From contig NZ_JAUCMW010000025.1 in assembly GCF_030372765.1 (NCBI RefSeq), forward strand, positions 1 through 64,000: a DNA stretch of 64,000 nt, written 5' to 3'. The position numbers and the translations under genes were made by a program. This document shows, in pieces, positions 53,413 through 63,100 of this stretch (positions are counted from its first letter, which is position 1; every line of letters begins with the position of its first letter). The stretch is from Labilibaculum sp. K2S (GTDB lineage Bacteria > Bacteroidota > Bacteroidia > Bacteroidales > Marinifilaceae). The notes under the pieces are model-generated. The model saw nothing but the letters and a program-made list of their open reading frames with translations, searched no databases and was not told the origin of the DNA.

Positions 53413-55824
53413 ATGAATGTAAAATCAATAGAAGAAAGTTTGTCCATACTGGGCTTCAACGGTGATTTTTTAATTTCCAACAACCTGGATCTCAGTTTTG
53501 GTTTGAAACTGCAATTGCCGGAGCTGCTCTCTTGCAGTCGGGAAAAATTGTACCTGCTGCATGATACCTTTCAGCGTGTGGTGAACCTTTTGCCACAAGA
53601 CAGCTTTTTGCACAAACAGGATTTCTTTTTTGTGGAACAATTTAAGACAGAAGAGTCTGCTGCTGGCAGCAAACAATCAAAACTGGATGAAAGCTATGGA
53701 AATCATTTCAAGGGAAGAGACTACCTCAGGCATGAATGCTACCTCTATATCAGTCTACTCAACAAAGGTCTAATGAAAAATTACCTGGGTTCCTCTTTGA
53801 TCTTTTCTCCCAAAGTAAGGCAGGCAGATCAGTACCGAAGTGAAAAGGCTTTGGAGCTCCGGTCCAATTTGATGGCTTTGTTTTCTCAATCGGACATTTC
53901 CTGTGAAATCATCAGCCGGGAGCAGGCCGTCGGAACGGAAGAATCTACGGGACTCATCGAATCCTATCTGACCCTTAATTTCCAAAGGGAGAACACCTTG
54001 CTGGGAGGAATCGATTTTCGGGACCGGCTGCGGGTGATGGATCAGTTTGTGGAAATCCTAAGTCTGAGCGATTTTTCACATATGCCTTCCAGTGTAAAAC
54101 CTGTGGGCGGACATCCCGGGACAGAATTGCCCTGTTCATTCGTCTATCCGCTGACTTATCATTTGCCATTTTCCCACATCACCAACCAGTTCATCTACAT
54201 GCCAGGACAACAACAGATAAAAGCTATGCTGGAGAGCAATTACAAGAAAATTTACAGCTTGTCCCGTTTCTCCTCTGAAAACAAAATCAATTCCGGATTG
54301 ATCGAAAACTTTCTGGATACGGTGCAAACTTCGGGAGAGAAAATCGTGAAAACTCATTTCAATGTGATGGTGATGGATCAGTCCATCAAAAGGCTCAAGC
54401 AAAACAAGAGCGAATGCAGTTCTGCTTTTTCACTGATGAATTGTTTTCCCTACCAACACAGCTTTGATTTGCCCCTGCTGTTTTTTTCCTGCCTGCCTTT
54501 TTCTACCCAGTTGCCGGAAATGGAACTTTTCATTACCCAGGTTCCTCAGGCCTGTTGTCTTTGTAATTTTGAAGGAGAAGTGAGAAATTCCAATTCGGAA
54601 TTTACCCTTCAGTTTTCCAATCGCATGGAGGGTTGTCCGGTGAAAATAGATCTTTCGGACGAACCCATGGAAAAGCATTGGATCCACAACCGGAACAAAC
54701 TCATCATTGGGGGATCAGGTTCCGGGAAATCATTTTTCACCAACCATCTTTTGCGCCAATATGCCGAGAGTGGCAACTGCCACGTGGTACTTCTGGATGT
54801 GGGACGCAGCTATGAGATGCTGACCCGATATCTCAATGAGAGTTTGAAGGAGCAGGGGGGAGCCATGATGGTAGAGTTTACAACAGAAAGCCCCATCTCT
54901 TTTAATCCATTTGTATTGGAAGGGGAACTCAGTGTGGAACGTAAACAGACCATTTTATCGGTCATTTATACCATCTACAAGGAAGAGCTTTCAGACATGG
55001 AAAAAGATGTGATTGCTCATTCGGTTACGGATTTTTTGCAAACACCAGACTTGGAACGCTCTTTTAATGACTATTACAGCTTTTGTAAGGACTACATTCC
55101 AGACTTGGTGGAAAAGCAAAGACTGGAATTCAACACGCATGAGTATTTTTTCATTCTCAGCAAATACTTTGAGGGAGGAGAGTATGACTACCTTCTGAAC
55201 AAACCCATGCAGACGGATGAGTTTTTCAATTGCCCATTTCTGGTATTTGAGTTGGACAATATTAAAGATCATCCAGTGATCTTTCCGGTAGCCACTTTGA
55301 TCATCATGGATATTTTTCTTCAGAAAATGAGAAGACTTAGCGGAGTAAGAAAGGTGATCTGCATTGAAGAAGCCTGGAAGGCCATAGCGACTCCGCAAAT
55401 GGCATCTTATCTGAAATACTTTTTTAAGACCATTCGCAAGTTCTTTGGAGAGGCTATGGTGGTTACTCAGGAGGTAGATGATATCATCTCTTCTCCCATT
55501 ATTAGAGATGCCATCATCAACAATGCAGATACCAGAATTTTGTTGGACATGAGTAAGTTCAAAAATAAATTTGGTCAGATCAGTCAGTTTTTGGGTTTGT
55601 CAGATTTTCAGAAAGAACAAATTCTCTCCATTAACAAAAACCTGCCGGGAGATCGGAAACTAAAAGAGGTATTTATTGCCTTGGGATCCTATTCCAGAGT
55701 CTTTGCACTGGAGGTGAGTCGTGCAGAATATTTCTGCTATACCACAGAACAGAAAGAAAAAGAAATGATTCTGACCAAACTCTCCGGGGAAAATTCCCTG
55801 ATTGAAATACTAACAAATATGTAA
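53413..55824 (+). CDS. traG: TraG-type VirB4-like conjugation ATPase
   Basis: An 803-residue ATPase, 3 bp after traF. The N-terminal half (about 1-400) is the VirB4 N-domain. Walker A, IIGGSGSGKSFFTNHLL, is near residue 435, Walker B, KVICIEEAWKAI, near 650, and the VirB4-type motif VVTQEVDDI soon after. It powers assembly and substrate transfer of the type IV secretion channel at the inner membrane. In Bacteroidota conjugative transposons this protein is named TraG, although it is VirB4-like rather than a VirD4 coupling protein. The length is typical. Confidence 0.93.
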   Translation: MNVKSIEESLSILGFNGDFLISNNLDLSFGLKLQLPELLSCSREKLYLLHDTFQRVVNLLPQDSFLHKQDFFFVEQFKTEESAAGSKQSKLDESYGNHFKGRDYLRHECYLYISLLNKGLMKNYLGSSLIFSPKVRQADQYRSEKALELRSNLMALFSQSDISCEIISREQAVGTEESTGLIESYLTLNFQRENTLLGGIDFRDRLRVMDQFVEILSLSDFSHMPSSVKPVGGHPGTELPCSFVYPLTYHLPFSHITNQFIYMPGQQQIKAMLESNYKKIYSLSRFSSENKINSGLIENFLDTVQTSGEKIVKTHFNVMVMDQSIKRLKQNKSECSSAFSLMNCFPYQHSFDLPLLFFSCLPFSTQLPEMELFITQVPQACCLCNFEGEVRNSNSEFTLQFSNRMEGCPVKIDLSDEPMEKHWIHNRNKLIIGGSGSGKSFFTNHLLRQYAESGNCHVVLLDVGRSYEMLTRYLNESLKEQGGAMMVEFTTESPISFNPFVLEGELSVERKQTILSVIYTIYKEELSDMEKDVIAHSVTDFLQTPDLERSFNDYYSFCKDYIPDLVEKQRLEFNTHEYFFILSKYFEGGEYDYLLNKPMQTDEFFNCPFLVFELDNIKDHPVIFPVATLIIMDIFLQKMRRLSGVRKVICIEEAWKAIATPQMASYLKYFFKTIRKFFGEAMVVTQEVDDIISSPIIRDAIINNADTRILLDMSKFKNKFGQISQFLGLSDFQKEQILSINKNLPGDRKLKEVFIALGSYSRVFALEVSRAEYFCYTTEQKEKEMILTKLSGENSLIEILTNM

Positions 55825-55841
55825 TCAAAAAATAAACGAAG

Positions 55842-56492
55842 ATGAAAACAAAAATTACAATACTGATAGTGATGTTTTTGCTTTTTGGAAGCCTGTTTCA
55901 ACAAGCAATAGCGCAAGCAGCTGTTACCGATGTGGGAGCAGGAATTCAAAGGGAAGCCCTTTGGACAAAGGAAAAAGGCATCCTGTCCAAAATCAATTGG
56001 TACAATGTGCTGATCAAAGCCTTGAACGGAGACATCAAAGGTCTGACCGGTGAAATGTTGGGCATTGACCAGAAGATGCTGGAAAGTCTGGAGAAAGTAT
56101 CTGCCTTGATTAAGGATTACAAAAGGGTACAGGAAACCCGTAAGATGCTGGATAAAGTCATGAACATCTATACTGATAAATTGCCTCAGCTCATACAAGA
56201 TGAGAATTTCACCAATGAGCAGGCTGTGGCCATCGTTCAATCTTTTGATCTGATTCTGGACGACAGCAGACAACTGGTGAATACCATCCTGAAAACCATT
56301 TTGAAAGACAATCTTTTGATGATGGATGACAAACAGCGCTACGATACCATCAATGGAGTGTATCTGAGTGTGAAACAGCATTACGGAACCATTTGTTACC
56401 TCTACAACAAGCTGCTTTATGCTTCCTATCTGAAAAGCTATGAAAACAATACGCTGGAAGGTTTTGCCATGTATTATTCTTTGTACAAATAA
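55842..56492 (+). CDS. Secreted conjugation protein, TraI-position (DUF4141-like)
   Basis: 216 residues with a signal peptide (about 1-24, ending QAIAQ). The mature part is almost wholly alpha-helical with a coiled-coil-like middle (LESLEKVSALIKDYKRVQET), as in DUF4141/TraI proteins, which occupy this place between TraG and TraJ. Sequence likeness to TraI is not strong by eye. It is probably a periplasmic VirB5-like or channel accessory subunit. Confidence 0.6.
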   Translation: MKTKITILIVMFLLFGSLFQQAIAQAAVTDVGAGIQREALWTKEKGILSKINWYNVLIKALNGDIKGLTGEMLGIDQKMLESLEKVSALIKDYKRVQETRKMLDKVMNIYTDKLPQLIQDENFTNEQAVAIVQSFDLILDDSRQLVNTILKTILKDNLLMMDDKQRYDTINGVYLSVKQHYGTICYLYNKLLYASYLKSYENNTLEGFAMYYSLYK

Positions 56493-56502
56493 ATTTATTT
56501 CC

Positions 56503-57222
56503 ATGAAAAAATCGAAATTAGTCAGCATCCTGTTCGTAGTTTTTCTGCAGTTTCAGTCAGTAGGAATAGTAAATGGACAAGCTGTTGCCATCAAAAAATG
56601 GAAGGGCAGATATCCCAAAATGAACAACAATTATCCGCATACATTCATTGCCTTTAAGGGATGGTTGCCTCCTGTGCCTCACTTGTTTGTTAAAACACCG
56701 CTCACGCATTACTACTGGAAAGTGAAGTCCGTGCCTGTAACGGATTCTAAGGAGATCACAGGAAAAATAAAAACAGGCTTGATGCGATTGGCTGCCAAAC
56801 TCATGGAACGTTCTCAATTCAAAGGAAGATATAAGGAAACAGGCTGGATCAAAATCATGAATACTTTTCAAAAAAAGATCGATCAGAAATTGTATGACAG
56901 CCGTTTTGATCAATTGGAAGACCTCTATGGCCTCACTGAATCTTTCATCAGTTTGTATACAAAAATGGATGGTCTGGAGCATTTGAAAAAGGGAAAGCAA
57001 GTAAAAAAACTACTTCGAAAAGATGCTAATGAAATGTTGGAGCAGTTTCTAATGGTTAACTTTTTAGAATCTGAGCAAGGAGACAAATTACAAGCTTTCA
57101 CAGATCTGAAAATCTCGGTACACAAATTCAATGGTGAGTTGGATTATACCTGCAACAAACTGAAATTCTTCAATTTATTTACGACGCAGCATACCAGTTC
57201 TTATGCCTTTTTAACCCAATAA
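56503..57222 (+). CDS. Secreted conjugation-cluster protein of unknown family
   Basis: The start is ATG 56503 (MKKSKLVS), 8 bp after the previous stop; the longer frame from 56440 would overlap that gene. This gives 239 residues with a signal peptide ending about residue 26 (IVNGQA) and a basic, helical mature chain (FKGRYKETGWIKIMNTFQKK). I do not recognise it. It occupies the TraH/TraI interval and is secreted like its neighbour, so it is probably another periplasmic accessory of the transfer channel. Confidence 0.6.
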   Translation: MKKSKLVSILFVVFLQFQSVGIVNGQAVAIKKWKGRYPKMNNNYPHTFIAFKGWLPPVPHLFVKTPLTHYYWKVKSVPVTDSKEITGKIKTGLMRLAAKLMERSQFKGRYKETGWIKIMNTFQKKIDQKLYDSRFDQLEDLYGLTESFISLYTKMDGLEHLKKGKQVKKLLRKDANEMLEQFLMVNFLESEQGDKLQAFTDLKISVHKFNGELDYTCNKLKFFNLFTTQHTSSYAFLTQ

Positions 57223-57232
57223 AACGAATGTC

Positions 57233-58183
57233 ATGCTCTTACAAGTACTCACAACAGACGAGTTTTTTGCCTTTACAGATACTTTGATTGCCAGTGGAAT
57301 CGATCACGCCAGGCTTTTGGTGGATATGGCCAGAGCCATTGGAGGAATTGCGGCCTTCTTTTACATTTCCAAGCGGATTTATGAGGAGCTCATTGCAGAC
57401 AATCCCATTTCACTTTTGCCTCTATTGCGTCCTTTTGCCTTTGTATTGGTGCTGAGTTTTTGGGGTGTTTTTGTGAATTTGCTACTGGTGCCGACCAAAG
57501 GCCTGGCTTCACTTTCAGAAAGCATCTACGCCAATAAAAAACTGGAGGTGGCTCAATTGCTGGAGGAAAAGCAGGATGCCATGCTGGCATCGGATTTACC
57601 CATTTTCTATGAAAATGAGGAGAAGGAAGCGGCCCTTTGGGACAAGGGCGTTAATCTACTGCTGACTACCTACAACATCTTCACCGGAAGGGCTATTCAA
57701 AACCAGATCAACTTTTACATTATGGATGCCATCCGGCAGGTGCTGGAATCACTGTTTGAAGCCATTGTTTATTTGATTGCCTTTTTGCGTACAGTCTTTT
57801 GTGTCCTTTTGGTGATCTTTGGCCCTCTGGTTTTTGCCCTTTCAATTTTTGATGGATTTCAGGACAACTACCTGCAATGGATTGCCCGTTTTATCAATGT
57901 AAATCTCTATCTGCCCATTGCTCTTCTGATCCTTTCACTGGATCAGGAGGTGCTGATCTACATGCTGGAATGGGAGATTATTCAGATCAACAGCATGATG
58001 ATCTATCAGCCTCAAATGTTCTATGTTTCCAGCCTGATTGTTCCGGTTTGCGGAATCATAGGCTTGAGTTTAGTTCCTAAGATTGCCTCCTGGATTGTAC
58101 AGGCCTCGGGAACAGGTTCCGGAGGAGGAAGAATGGTCAGAACTGCGGCTGCCATGGCAATTACCAAAGGGATATTGAAATAA
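57233..58183 (+). CDS. traJ: TraJ-type VirB6-like conjugation membrane protein
   Basis: A 316-residue integral membrane protein with several hydrophobic helices (about 65-95, 185-225 and 235-285), a long loop (about 100-145) and a Gly/Ser-rich C-terminus (ASGTGSGGGRMV). The arrangement and the place before TraK match TraJ of Bacteroidota conjugative transposons, a VirB6/TrbL-like polytopic channel component. Confidence 0.85.
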   Translation: MLLQVLTTDEFFAFTDTLIASGIDHARLLVDMARAIGGIAAFFYISKRIYEELIADNPISLLPLLRPFAFVLVLSFWGVFVNLLLVPTKGLASLSESIYANKKLEVAQLLEEKQDAMLASDLPIFYENEEKEAALWDKGVNLLLTTYNIFTGRAIQNQINFYIMDAIRQVLESLFEAIVYLIAFLRTVFCVLLVIFGPLVFALSIFDGFQDNYLQWIARFINVNLYLPIALLILSLDQEVLIYMLEWEIIQINSMMIYQPQMFYVSSLIVPVCGIIGLSLVPKIASWIVQASGTGSGGGRMVRTAAAMAITKGILK

Positions 58184-58193
58184 AATAAATATC

Positions 58194-58820
58194 ATGAAAA
58201 AACTATTTGATATCCAAAGAAAATTTCGGTTTACAGTTTATGTGCTGTTCATTACCAGTCTCTCGATGATTGGGCTAAATGTCTATGTGTTTACCATTTC
58301 CTTGAATCTGGTGGAACGGTCCAAACAAAAAATCTATGTGCTGGACAATGGGAAATCTCTTTTGGTAGCGCTTCGGGAAGACATTACCGAGAATAGAAAT
58401 GCAGAAGCCAGGGATCATGTAAAACGCTTTCATGAGTTGTTTTTTACTTTGGAACCCGACAAGCAATACATCGAAAACAATCTACGGGAAGCACTTTATT
58501 TGTCTGATCGTTCCGCCATGGATCAATACCAGTCTTTCAAGGAGAACAATGTCTACAATCAGGTGATCGCCTCAGATATCAGCATGACTGTGCAGACCGA
58601 TTCCATAGAGCTGGATTTTTCCACTTATCCCTACCGTTTCTATTTTTTTGGAAAGCAGAAAATTGTGCGCAAGTCCAACATTACCATTCGGAATTTAAGT
58701 ACTTCCGGAGCTATGCGGAACATTTCCAGAACGGATAACAATCCCCATGGTTTTTTATTGGAGAACTGGAGGATAGAGGACAATAAGGACATTGAAACCA
58801 TCAGAAGAAAACAATTCTAA
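58194..58820 (+). CDS. traK: TraK-type conjugation protein (VirB8-like)
   Basis: 208 residues: a cytoplasmic N-terminus, one membrane helix (about 13-35) and a periplasmic domain. Segments such as RDHVKRFHELFFTLEPD, YIENNLREALYLSD and IASDISMTVQTDSIEL are characteristic of TraK. It is the VirB8-like assembly factor of the core channel. It lies 10 bp after traJ. Confidence 0.9.
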   Translation: MKKLFDIQRKFRFTVYVLFITSLSMIGLNVYVFTISLNLVERSKQKIYVLDNGKSLLVALREDITENRNAEARDHVKRFHELFFTLEPDKQYIENNLREALYLSDRSAMDQYQSFKENNVYNQVIASDISMTVQTDSIELDFSTYPYRFYFFGKQKIVRKSNITIRNLSTSGAMRNISRTDNNPHGFLLENWRIEDNKDIETIRRKQF

Positions 58821-58831
58821 AAAACATCATT

Positions 58832-59167
58832 ATGGAAACGAAGCAATCTCCAAAATATAGAAAGAGTTTTATAATGCTTTTTGATGTCTGGTTGAGAAGA
58901 GCCGATGAAAAGGACAAAGCGTTGGCTCCAGATGCCAGAAAAGGAAAATGGGCACTGATTGTGATTGCATTTTTCCTTCTTTTCGGCAGCTATTTTATTT
59001 GGTTGCCAATGGCGCAATTTGTTGGGCATCAGCTTGAATCACCCGCTGTAAATGTCTTTGAAATAAATAAGAAAGAAACTGACACGTCAACATTTGAGAT
59101 GCCCGTGGATTCATTTGAAAATCAACTTAAACGAAATTTACATGAGAACTTACTTAAAGAAAAATAA
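58832..59167 (+). CDS. Small membrane protein, TraL-position
   Basis: 111 residues with one membrane helix (about 44-66, WALIVIAFFLLFGSYFIWLP) and a polar tail. Its place between TraK and TraM is that of TraL in CTnDOT-type operons, but sequence likeness is not evident. The last 26 bp overlap the traM start. Confidence 0.6.
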   Translation: METKQSPKYRKSFIMLFDVWLRRADEKDKALAPDARKGKWALIVIAFFLLFGSYFIWLPMAQFVGHQLESPAVNVFEINKKETDTSTFEMPVDSFENQLKRNLHENLLKEK

Positions 59168-60311
59168 GTCTTTACTATTCCTGCCTTTGGTACTGCTTCC
59201 CTTTGTAGTACTCATTTTTTACATATTGGGAGGAGGAGAGAAGGCTTTACAGCAAAATGCCCTAGATAACAAGGCCAAAAAAGAAGGAGCCAATTATTTT
59301 CTGCCAGAAGCAGAAAAGAGCATAAAAATATTTGATAAAATGGAAGCCTATCAACAGCAGGATCTGGCTGTCCAATTGGGAAATGAAAACGTTCAGCAAG
59401 AGCATGTTTTAAAGGAAGGAGAACAGGAAGGAAGTGACTCAGTTGCGGGAACAGACAGTCTTTTGGTCCTTTTGCAAAAAAATAAGAAGGAAGATGTTTC
59501 TGATCAACTGCTGGCACACATTCGACAAAAGGAAATACTGGTTAGAAATGATTTGGAAAAGGAAGTTTTTCCAAGTCAAAAGAAAATCCAGAAAAGTCCA
59601 GTTAAAAAAACGGGAAGGCCAATACCTCAAGAAAAACAACGGATGAGCAAATTGGTAGATTCCGAAACAGGATTGGAAAAATTGGAGGAGGTCTTTGATG
59701 AAAATATCAGCCTGAATCAGGAAAATGATTCTTTGAAATTTTATCTGGAGCAAGCAAAGGGTCAGCTATCTCAGCTGAAAAAGCAAAGATTAAGGAGCTT
59801 CACATTGAAAAAGAAAGAGGAGATAAGTTTCAATGGGAAGATTACTTCCAACTCCATGATCAGAGCTGAGGTCTACGAAACTACCAAGGTTTTGGACGGG
59901 AACCGCATCAAAATGCGTCTCTTGGAAGATGTCTGGCTGGACGGACAAAAAGTGCCTGGGAATTCTTTTTTATACGGGATCTGTAAGATCAATAATGAGC
60001 GTCTGCAAATACAAGTTTCCAATTTTCCTGTTGCCGATTATTTTTTGCCTGTGAACTTGGAAATTCATGATCTGGATGGTCTTCCAGGTTTATACATCCC
60101 TGATAATGTGGCAAGAAGAGTGAGCAAAGAAGTGGGGAGTAGAACCAATGCTTCAAGTCTATGGGGGATGAGTAATGACCCAATAACTAATATGGGCATT
60201 TCAGCAGCTGATCAAACAACACGAAGCCTTCTGAAAAGAGTAAGGCTTAAAAAAGTCAGCATCAAGGAAAATACTCTTGTTTATTTAATCAATAAAAAGC
60301 AGCAACCATGA
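59142..60311 (+). CDS. traM: TraM-type VirB10-like conjugation protein
   Basis: The start is ATG 59142 (MRTYLKKNKS); the longer frame begins inside the previous gene. This gives 389 residues: a membrane helix (about 10-30), a long charged, coiled-coil-prone linker (about 35-215) and a C-terminal domain with MIRAEVYETTKVLDGNRIK, then RLLEDVWLDG and NLEIHDLDGLPGLYIPDNVA, the TraM signature. As a VirB10-like protein it spans the envelope and links inner- and outer-membrane parts of the channel. The end overlaps traN by 4 bp. Confidence 0.9.
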   Translation: MRTYLKKNKSLLFLPLVLLPFVVLIFYILGGGEKALQQNALDNKAKKEGANYFLPEAEKSIKIFDKMEAYQQQDLAVQLGNENVQQEHVLKEGEQEGSDSVAGTDSLLVLLQKNKKEDVSDQLLAHIRQKEILVRNDLEKEVFPSQKKIQKSPVKKTGRPIPQEKQRMSKLVDSETGLEKLEEVFDENISLNQENDSLKFYLEQAKGQLSQLKKQRLRSFTLKKKEEISFNGKITSNSMIRAEVYETTKVLDGNRIKMRLLEDVWLDGQKVPGNSFLYGICKINNERLQIQVSNFPVADYFLPVNLEIHDLDGLPGLYIPDNVARRVSKEVGSRTNASSLWGMSNDPITNMGISAADQTTRSLLKRVRLKKVSIKENTLVYLINKKQQP

Positions 60312-61105
60312 AAAAATACAACATTACCTTTTTCCTTTTGTTCCCCTTAATACTGTTTGCAGAAAATCAGATTAAGGTTTGTGAGAACAAAGTTATTCAT
60401 CTGATTTCAGAGGAGGAAATAACCTATTTGCAGTTAGGTAACCAGGATTTACTCCTGGCTGAAATTGTACCTGAACATTCCAATTTGGCACGCATAAAAG
60501 CTCAGGGAGAGTTTGAAGGAGAAACTTCTATTACTTTGGTTTCCGCCGGGCAGCTTTATACACTGATTCTGACTTATGGAACAGACCCGGAAAACGCATA
60601 TTTACTTCAGGATTTTGAGTCCAGAGAGGCGGATTTATATTTGGGGCAGCTGATGAGCAGGGAAGATTTGGATGAGAATTGCAGAAGGATTTTGGAAGAT
60701 CAAAAACGAAGGGGCAGAAGCCATAAAATGGACAAAGACGGTATCAGTTTGGAGCTAAGGAATATCTACCAGAGCAATGATGTTTTGTTTTTTGAAGTTG
60801 GAATCAAAAACAACACAGATATGGGCTATGATGTGGAAAGCTTTCAATGGTGGATCGCTGACAAAAGACAGTTTCGGGCCGGCAATACTCAGGAGTATCA
60901 GTTGCGCCCCCGATTTCAATATTACTCTCTGGCTTATGTTCCAGCCCAAAGCAGTGTCAGGGAAATTTTTGTTCTGCCCAAACTGAATGTTCCCGATCAG
61001 CGGATACTGCGCATTGAAATGCTGGAAAAAGCACTGGGGAACACTGGGCGAAAGCTTAGTCTGGAACTGGAAAACAGAGATATTCTTAAGGCCGAAAATT
61101 TATAA
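60308..61105 (+). CDS. traN: TraN-type VirB9-like conjugation protein (DUF4138)
   Basis: 265 residues with a signal peptide (about 1-18, ending LFAEN). A beta-rich N-terminal domain (about 25-100; VIHLISEEEITYLQLGNQDL) is followed by a helical linker and a C-terminal sandwich with FFEVGIKNNTDMGYDVESFQ, typical of DUF4138/TraN. It is the VirB9-like outer-membrane-complex component. The ATGA overlap couples its translation to traM. Confidence 0.9.
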   Translation: MKKYNITFFLLFPLILFAENQIKVCENKVIHLISEEEITYLQLGNQDLLLAEIVPEHSNLARIKAQGEFEGETSITLVSAGQLYTLILTYGTDPENAYLLQDFESREADLYLGQLMSREDLDENCRRILEDQKRRGRSHKMDKDGISLELRNIYQSNDVLFFEVGIKNNTDMGYDVESFQWWIADKRQFRAGNTQEYQLRPRFQYYSLAYVPAQSSVREIFVLPKLNVPDQRILRIEMLEKALGNTGRKLSLELENRDILKAENL

Positions 61106-61126
61106 GTCAAAAAGGACAGGAAAAAG

Positions 61127-63058
61127 ATGAGTGATGAATCAAGAGAATTGGTAAAGCTGCATGAGGGATTTCGATTTTTTTCCTACTTCCTTTTGATCCT
61201 GTCTTTGTACTTGAGTCAAATGACATTTTTTAAAGGCCTGGGAATCTATCAGATCGAACTGGAAGCTCTGTTCATAAAGTTGATAAGTATTGAGTTTTTG
61301 GCTCATCCTGTCTACTCCAAGACGGTCTGCTTGGTTTTTTTAATCATTACCTGCATTGGAACTAAAGCTAAAAAGGACAGGGAACTGAAAATTTCCACTC
61401 TGATCTTTCAGATCCTGTTTGGCATGATTTTTTACTGGGGAAGCTTGTTGCTAGTCAAATGGCAGGCAGGCCTTTATCTTTTGTTTTCCTTTTGGGGCTT
61501 TGTAATTCTGAACATTGCCTTTGACAATATCTCTAAACTGATCAATGTAAATCTGATGAAAGATCGTTTCAACAGTGAGAATGAAAGTTTTCCCCAACTC
61601 CAGGAGCTGAAGGAAAATGAGTATTCGGTCAATCTGCCCACTCAGTTTCAGTACAAAGGAGAGATCAGGCAGGGATGGATCAATGTGGTCAATCCTTTTC
61701 GGGGAAGTATGGTGATTGGAACACCTGGATCCGGGAAATCCTTTTCTGTGGTACTGCCTTTTATTAAACAACATCTGAACAAAGAATTTTGTATGTGCGT
61801 GTATGATTTTAAATTTCCAGATTTATCACAAGTAGCTTACAATCATTTTTTGAAAGCAAAAAAGAAAAAGAAGCTGCCAGCCAGTTCGGCTTTTTACATG
61901 ATCAACTTTGATGACATTCGCAAATCTTATCGCTGCAATCCTTTGGCACCAGAACTCATGGAAAGCCCCATTGATGCCTTTGAATCTTCCAGAACGGTTC
62001 TTTACAATTTGAACCGGGAATGGATCCGAAAACAAGGGGAGTTCTTTTCCGAATCTGCCGTCTCCTTTTTTGCAGCGGTCATCTGGTTTTTGAAGCGTTA
62101 CCAAAAGGGACAGTATTGCACACTGCCTCATGCCATAGAACTATTGCAGCTGGACTATGATGATCTTTTTGAAGTGCTCTCTCAGGAAAAAGATGTGGTG
62201 AACATCATCAACCCTTTTCTCAATGCGCACCAAAGAGGAGCGAGTGAGCAGCTGGAAGGACAGTTGGGAAGTTTGAAAATCGCCATTTCCAAGATCATCA
62301 GTAAAGAGATTTACTGGATTTGTTCAGGAAATGATTTCTCATTGGACATCAATGATCCCAAACAGCCAAAGGTGATTTGCCTGGCCAACAATCCCCTTCG
62401 AATTGAGATGTATGGAGCCGTACTTTCCCTGTACATCACCAGAATGCTCAAGGTGATGAACCGAAAGGGGCAGCACAAAACTTCATTGATCTTTGATGAG
62501 CTGCCAACCATCTATTTTCGCGGTTTGGATACCCTGATTGCAACGGCCCGAAGCAATCGGATTTCCATTTTGCTGGGCATGCAGACCATCGATCAGCTGA
62601 TTCGTGATTATGGGAAGGAGCAGGCCAATGCCATTTTGACCAATATTGGAAATGTGTTTGCTGGTCAGTCGGTAGGCGATACGGCCAAGTTGATCCAAAG
62701 CAGAATGGGGAAAATTCTGCAGGAGAGACAGTCCGTTACGATCAACAAAAACACACAATCGACTTCTTTCTCAACGCAGATGGATTATCTGGTTCCGGAA
62801 GGGAAAATTGCTACTCTGCCACAAGGAGTTATGGTAGGACAGATCGCCGATAATTTTGAACAGGAGATCACCCAAAAGAATTTCAACGCTTTGATTCAGG
62901 TGGATGCCCATCAGGTGAAAAGGGAGGAGAAGCACTATCAGTCCATCCCGGATATTTATCTCTTCGATGATGTGGAAGCTGTCCTGGAAAACAATCGCAG
63001 CCGAATCTGTGAGGACATACAGAAAATCTTATTGGAATGTAAAAGGAATGCGCAATGA
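61127..63058 (+). CDS. VirD4-like coupling ATPase (MobC/TraD type)
   Basis: A 643-residue protein with N-terminal membrane helices (about 17-125) and a TraG/TraD-type P-loop domain: Walker A GTPGSGKSFSVV near residue 200, Walker B LIFDELPTIYFRGLDTLI near 455, and the sensor ILLGMQTIDQLIRDYG. It recruits the relaxase-DNA complex to the secretion channel. In CTnDOT the equivalent is MobC, encoded beside the relaxase genes; here it directly follows traN. No relaxase is visible before the window ends. Confidence 0.9.
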   Translation: MSDESRELVKLHEGFRFFSYFLLILSLYLSQMTFFKGLGIYQIELEALFIKLISIEFLAHPVYSKTVCLVFLIITCIGTKAKKDRELKISTLIFQILFGMIFYWGSLLLVKWQAGLYLLFSFWGFVILNIAFDNISKLINVNLMKDRFNSENESFPQLQELKENEYSVNLPTQFQYKGEIRQGWINVVNPFRGSMVIGTPGSGKSFSVVLPFIKQHLNKEFCMCVYDFKFPDLSQVAYNHFLKAKKKKKLPASSAFYMINFDDIRKSYRCNPLAPELMESPIDAFESSRTVLYNLNREWIRKQGEFFSESAVSFFAAVIWFLKRYQKGQYCTLPHAIELLQLDYDDLFEVLSQEKDVVNIINPFLNAHQRGASEQLEGQLGSLKIAISKIISKEIYWICSGNDFSLDINDPKQPKVICLANNPLRIEMYGAVLSLYITRMLKVMNRKGQHKTSLIFDELPTIYFRGLDTLIATARSNRISILLGMQTIDQLIRDYGKEQANAILTNIGNVFAGQSVGDTAKLIQSRMGKILQERQSVTINKNTQSTSFSTQMDYLVPEGKIATLPQGVMVGQIADNFEQEITQKNFNALIQVDAHQVKREEKHYQSIPDIYLFDDVEAVLENNRSRICEDIQKILLECKRNAQ

Positions 63059-63100
63059 GTGAATTCTGTTTACCTAGAATGCTAACAAGTAAAATTTGAA

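Noticed and set aside
55737..56528. Minus-strand 263-codon ORF
   Set aside because: It is fully antisense to the secreted TraI-position gene in a tightly packed plus-strand operon and resembles no protein.
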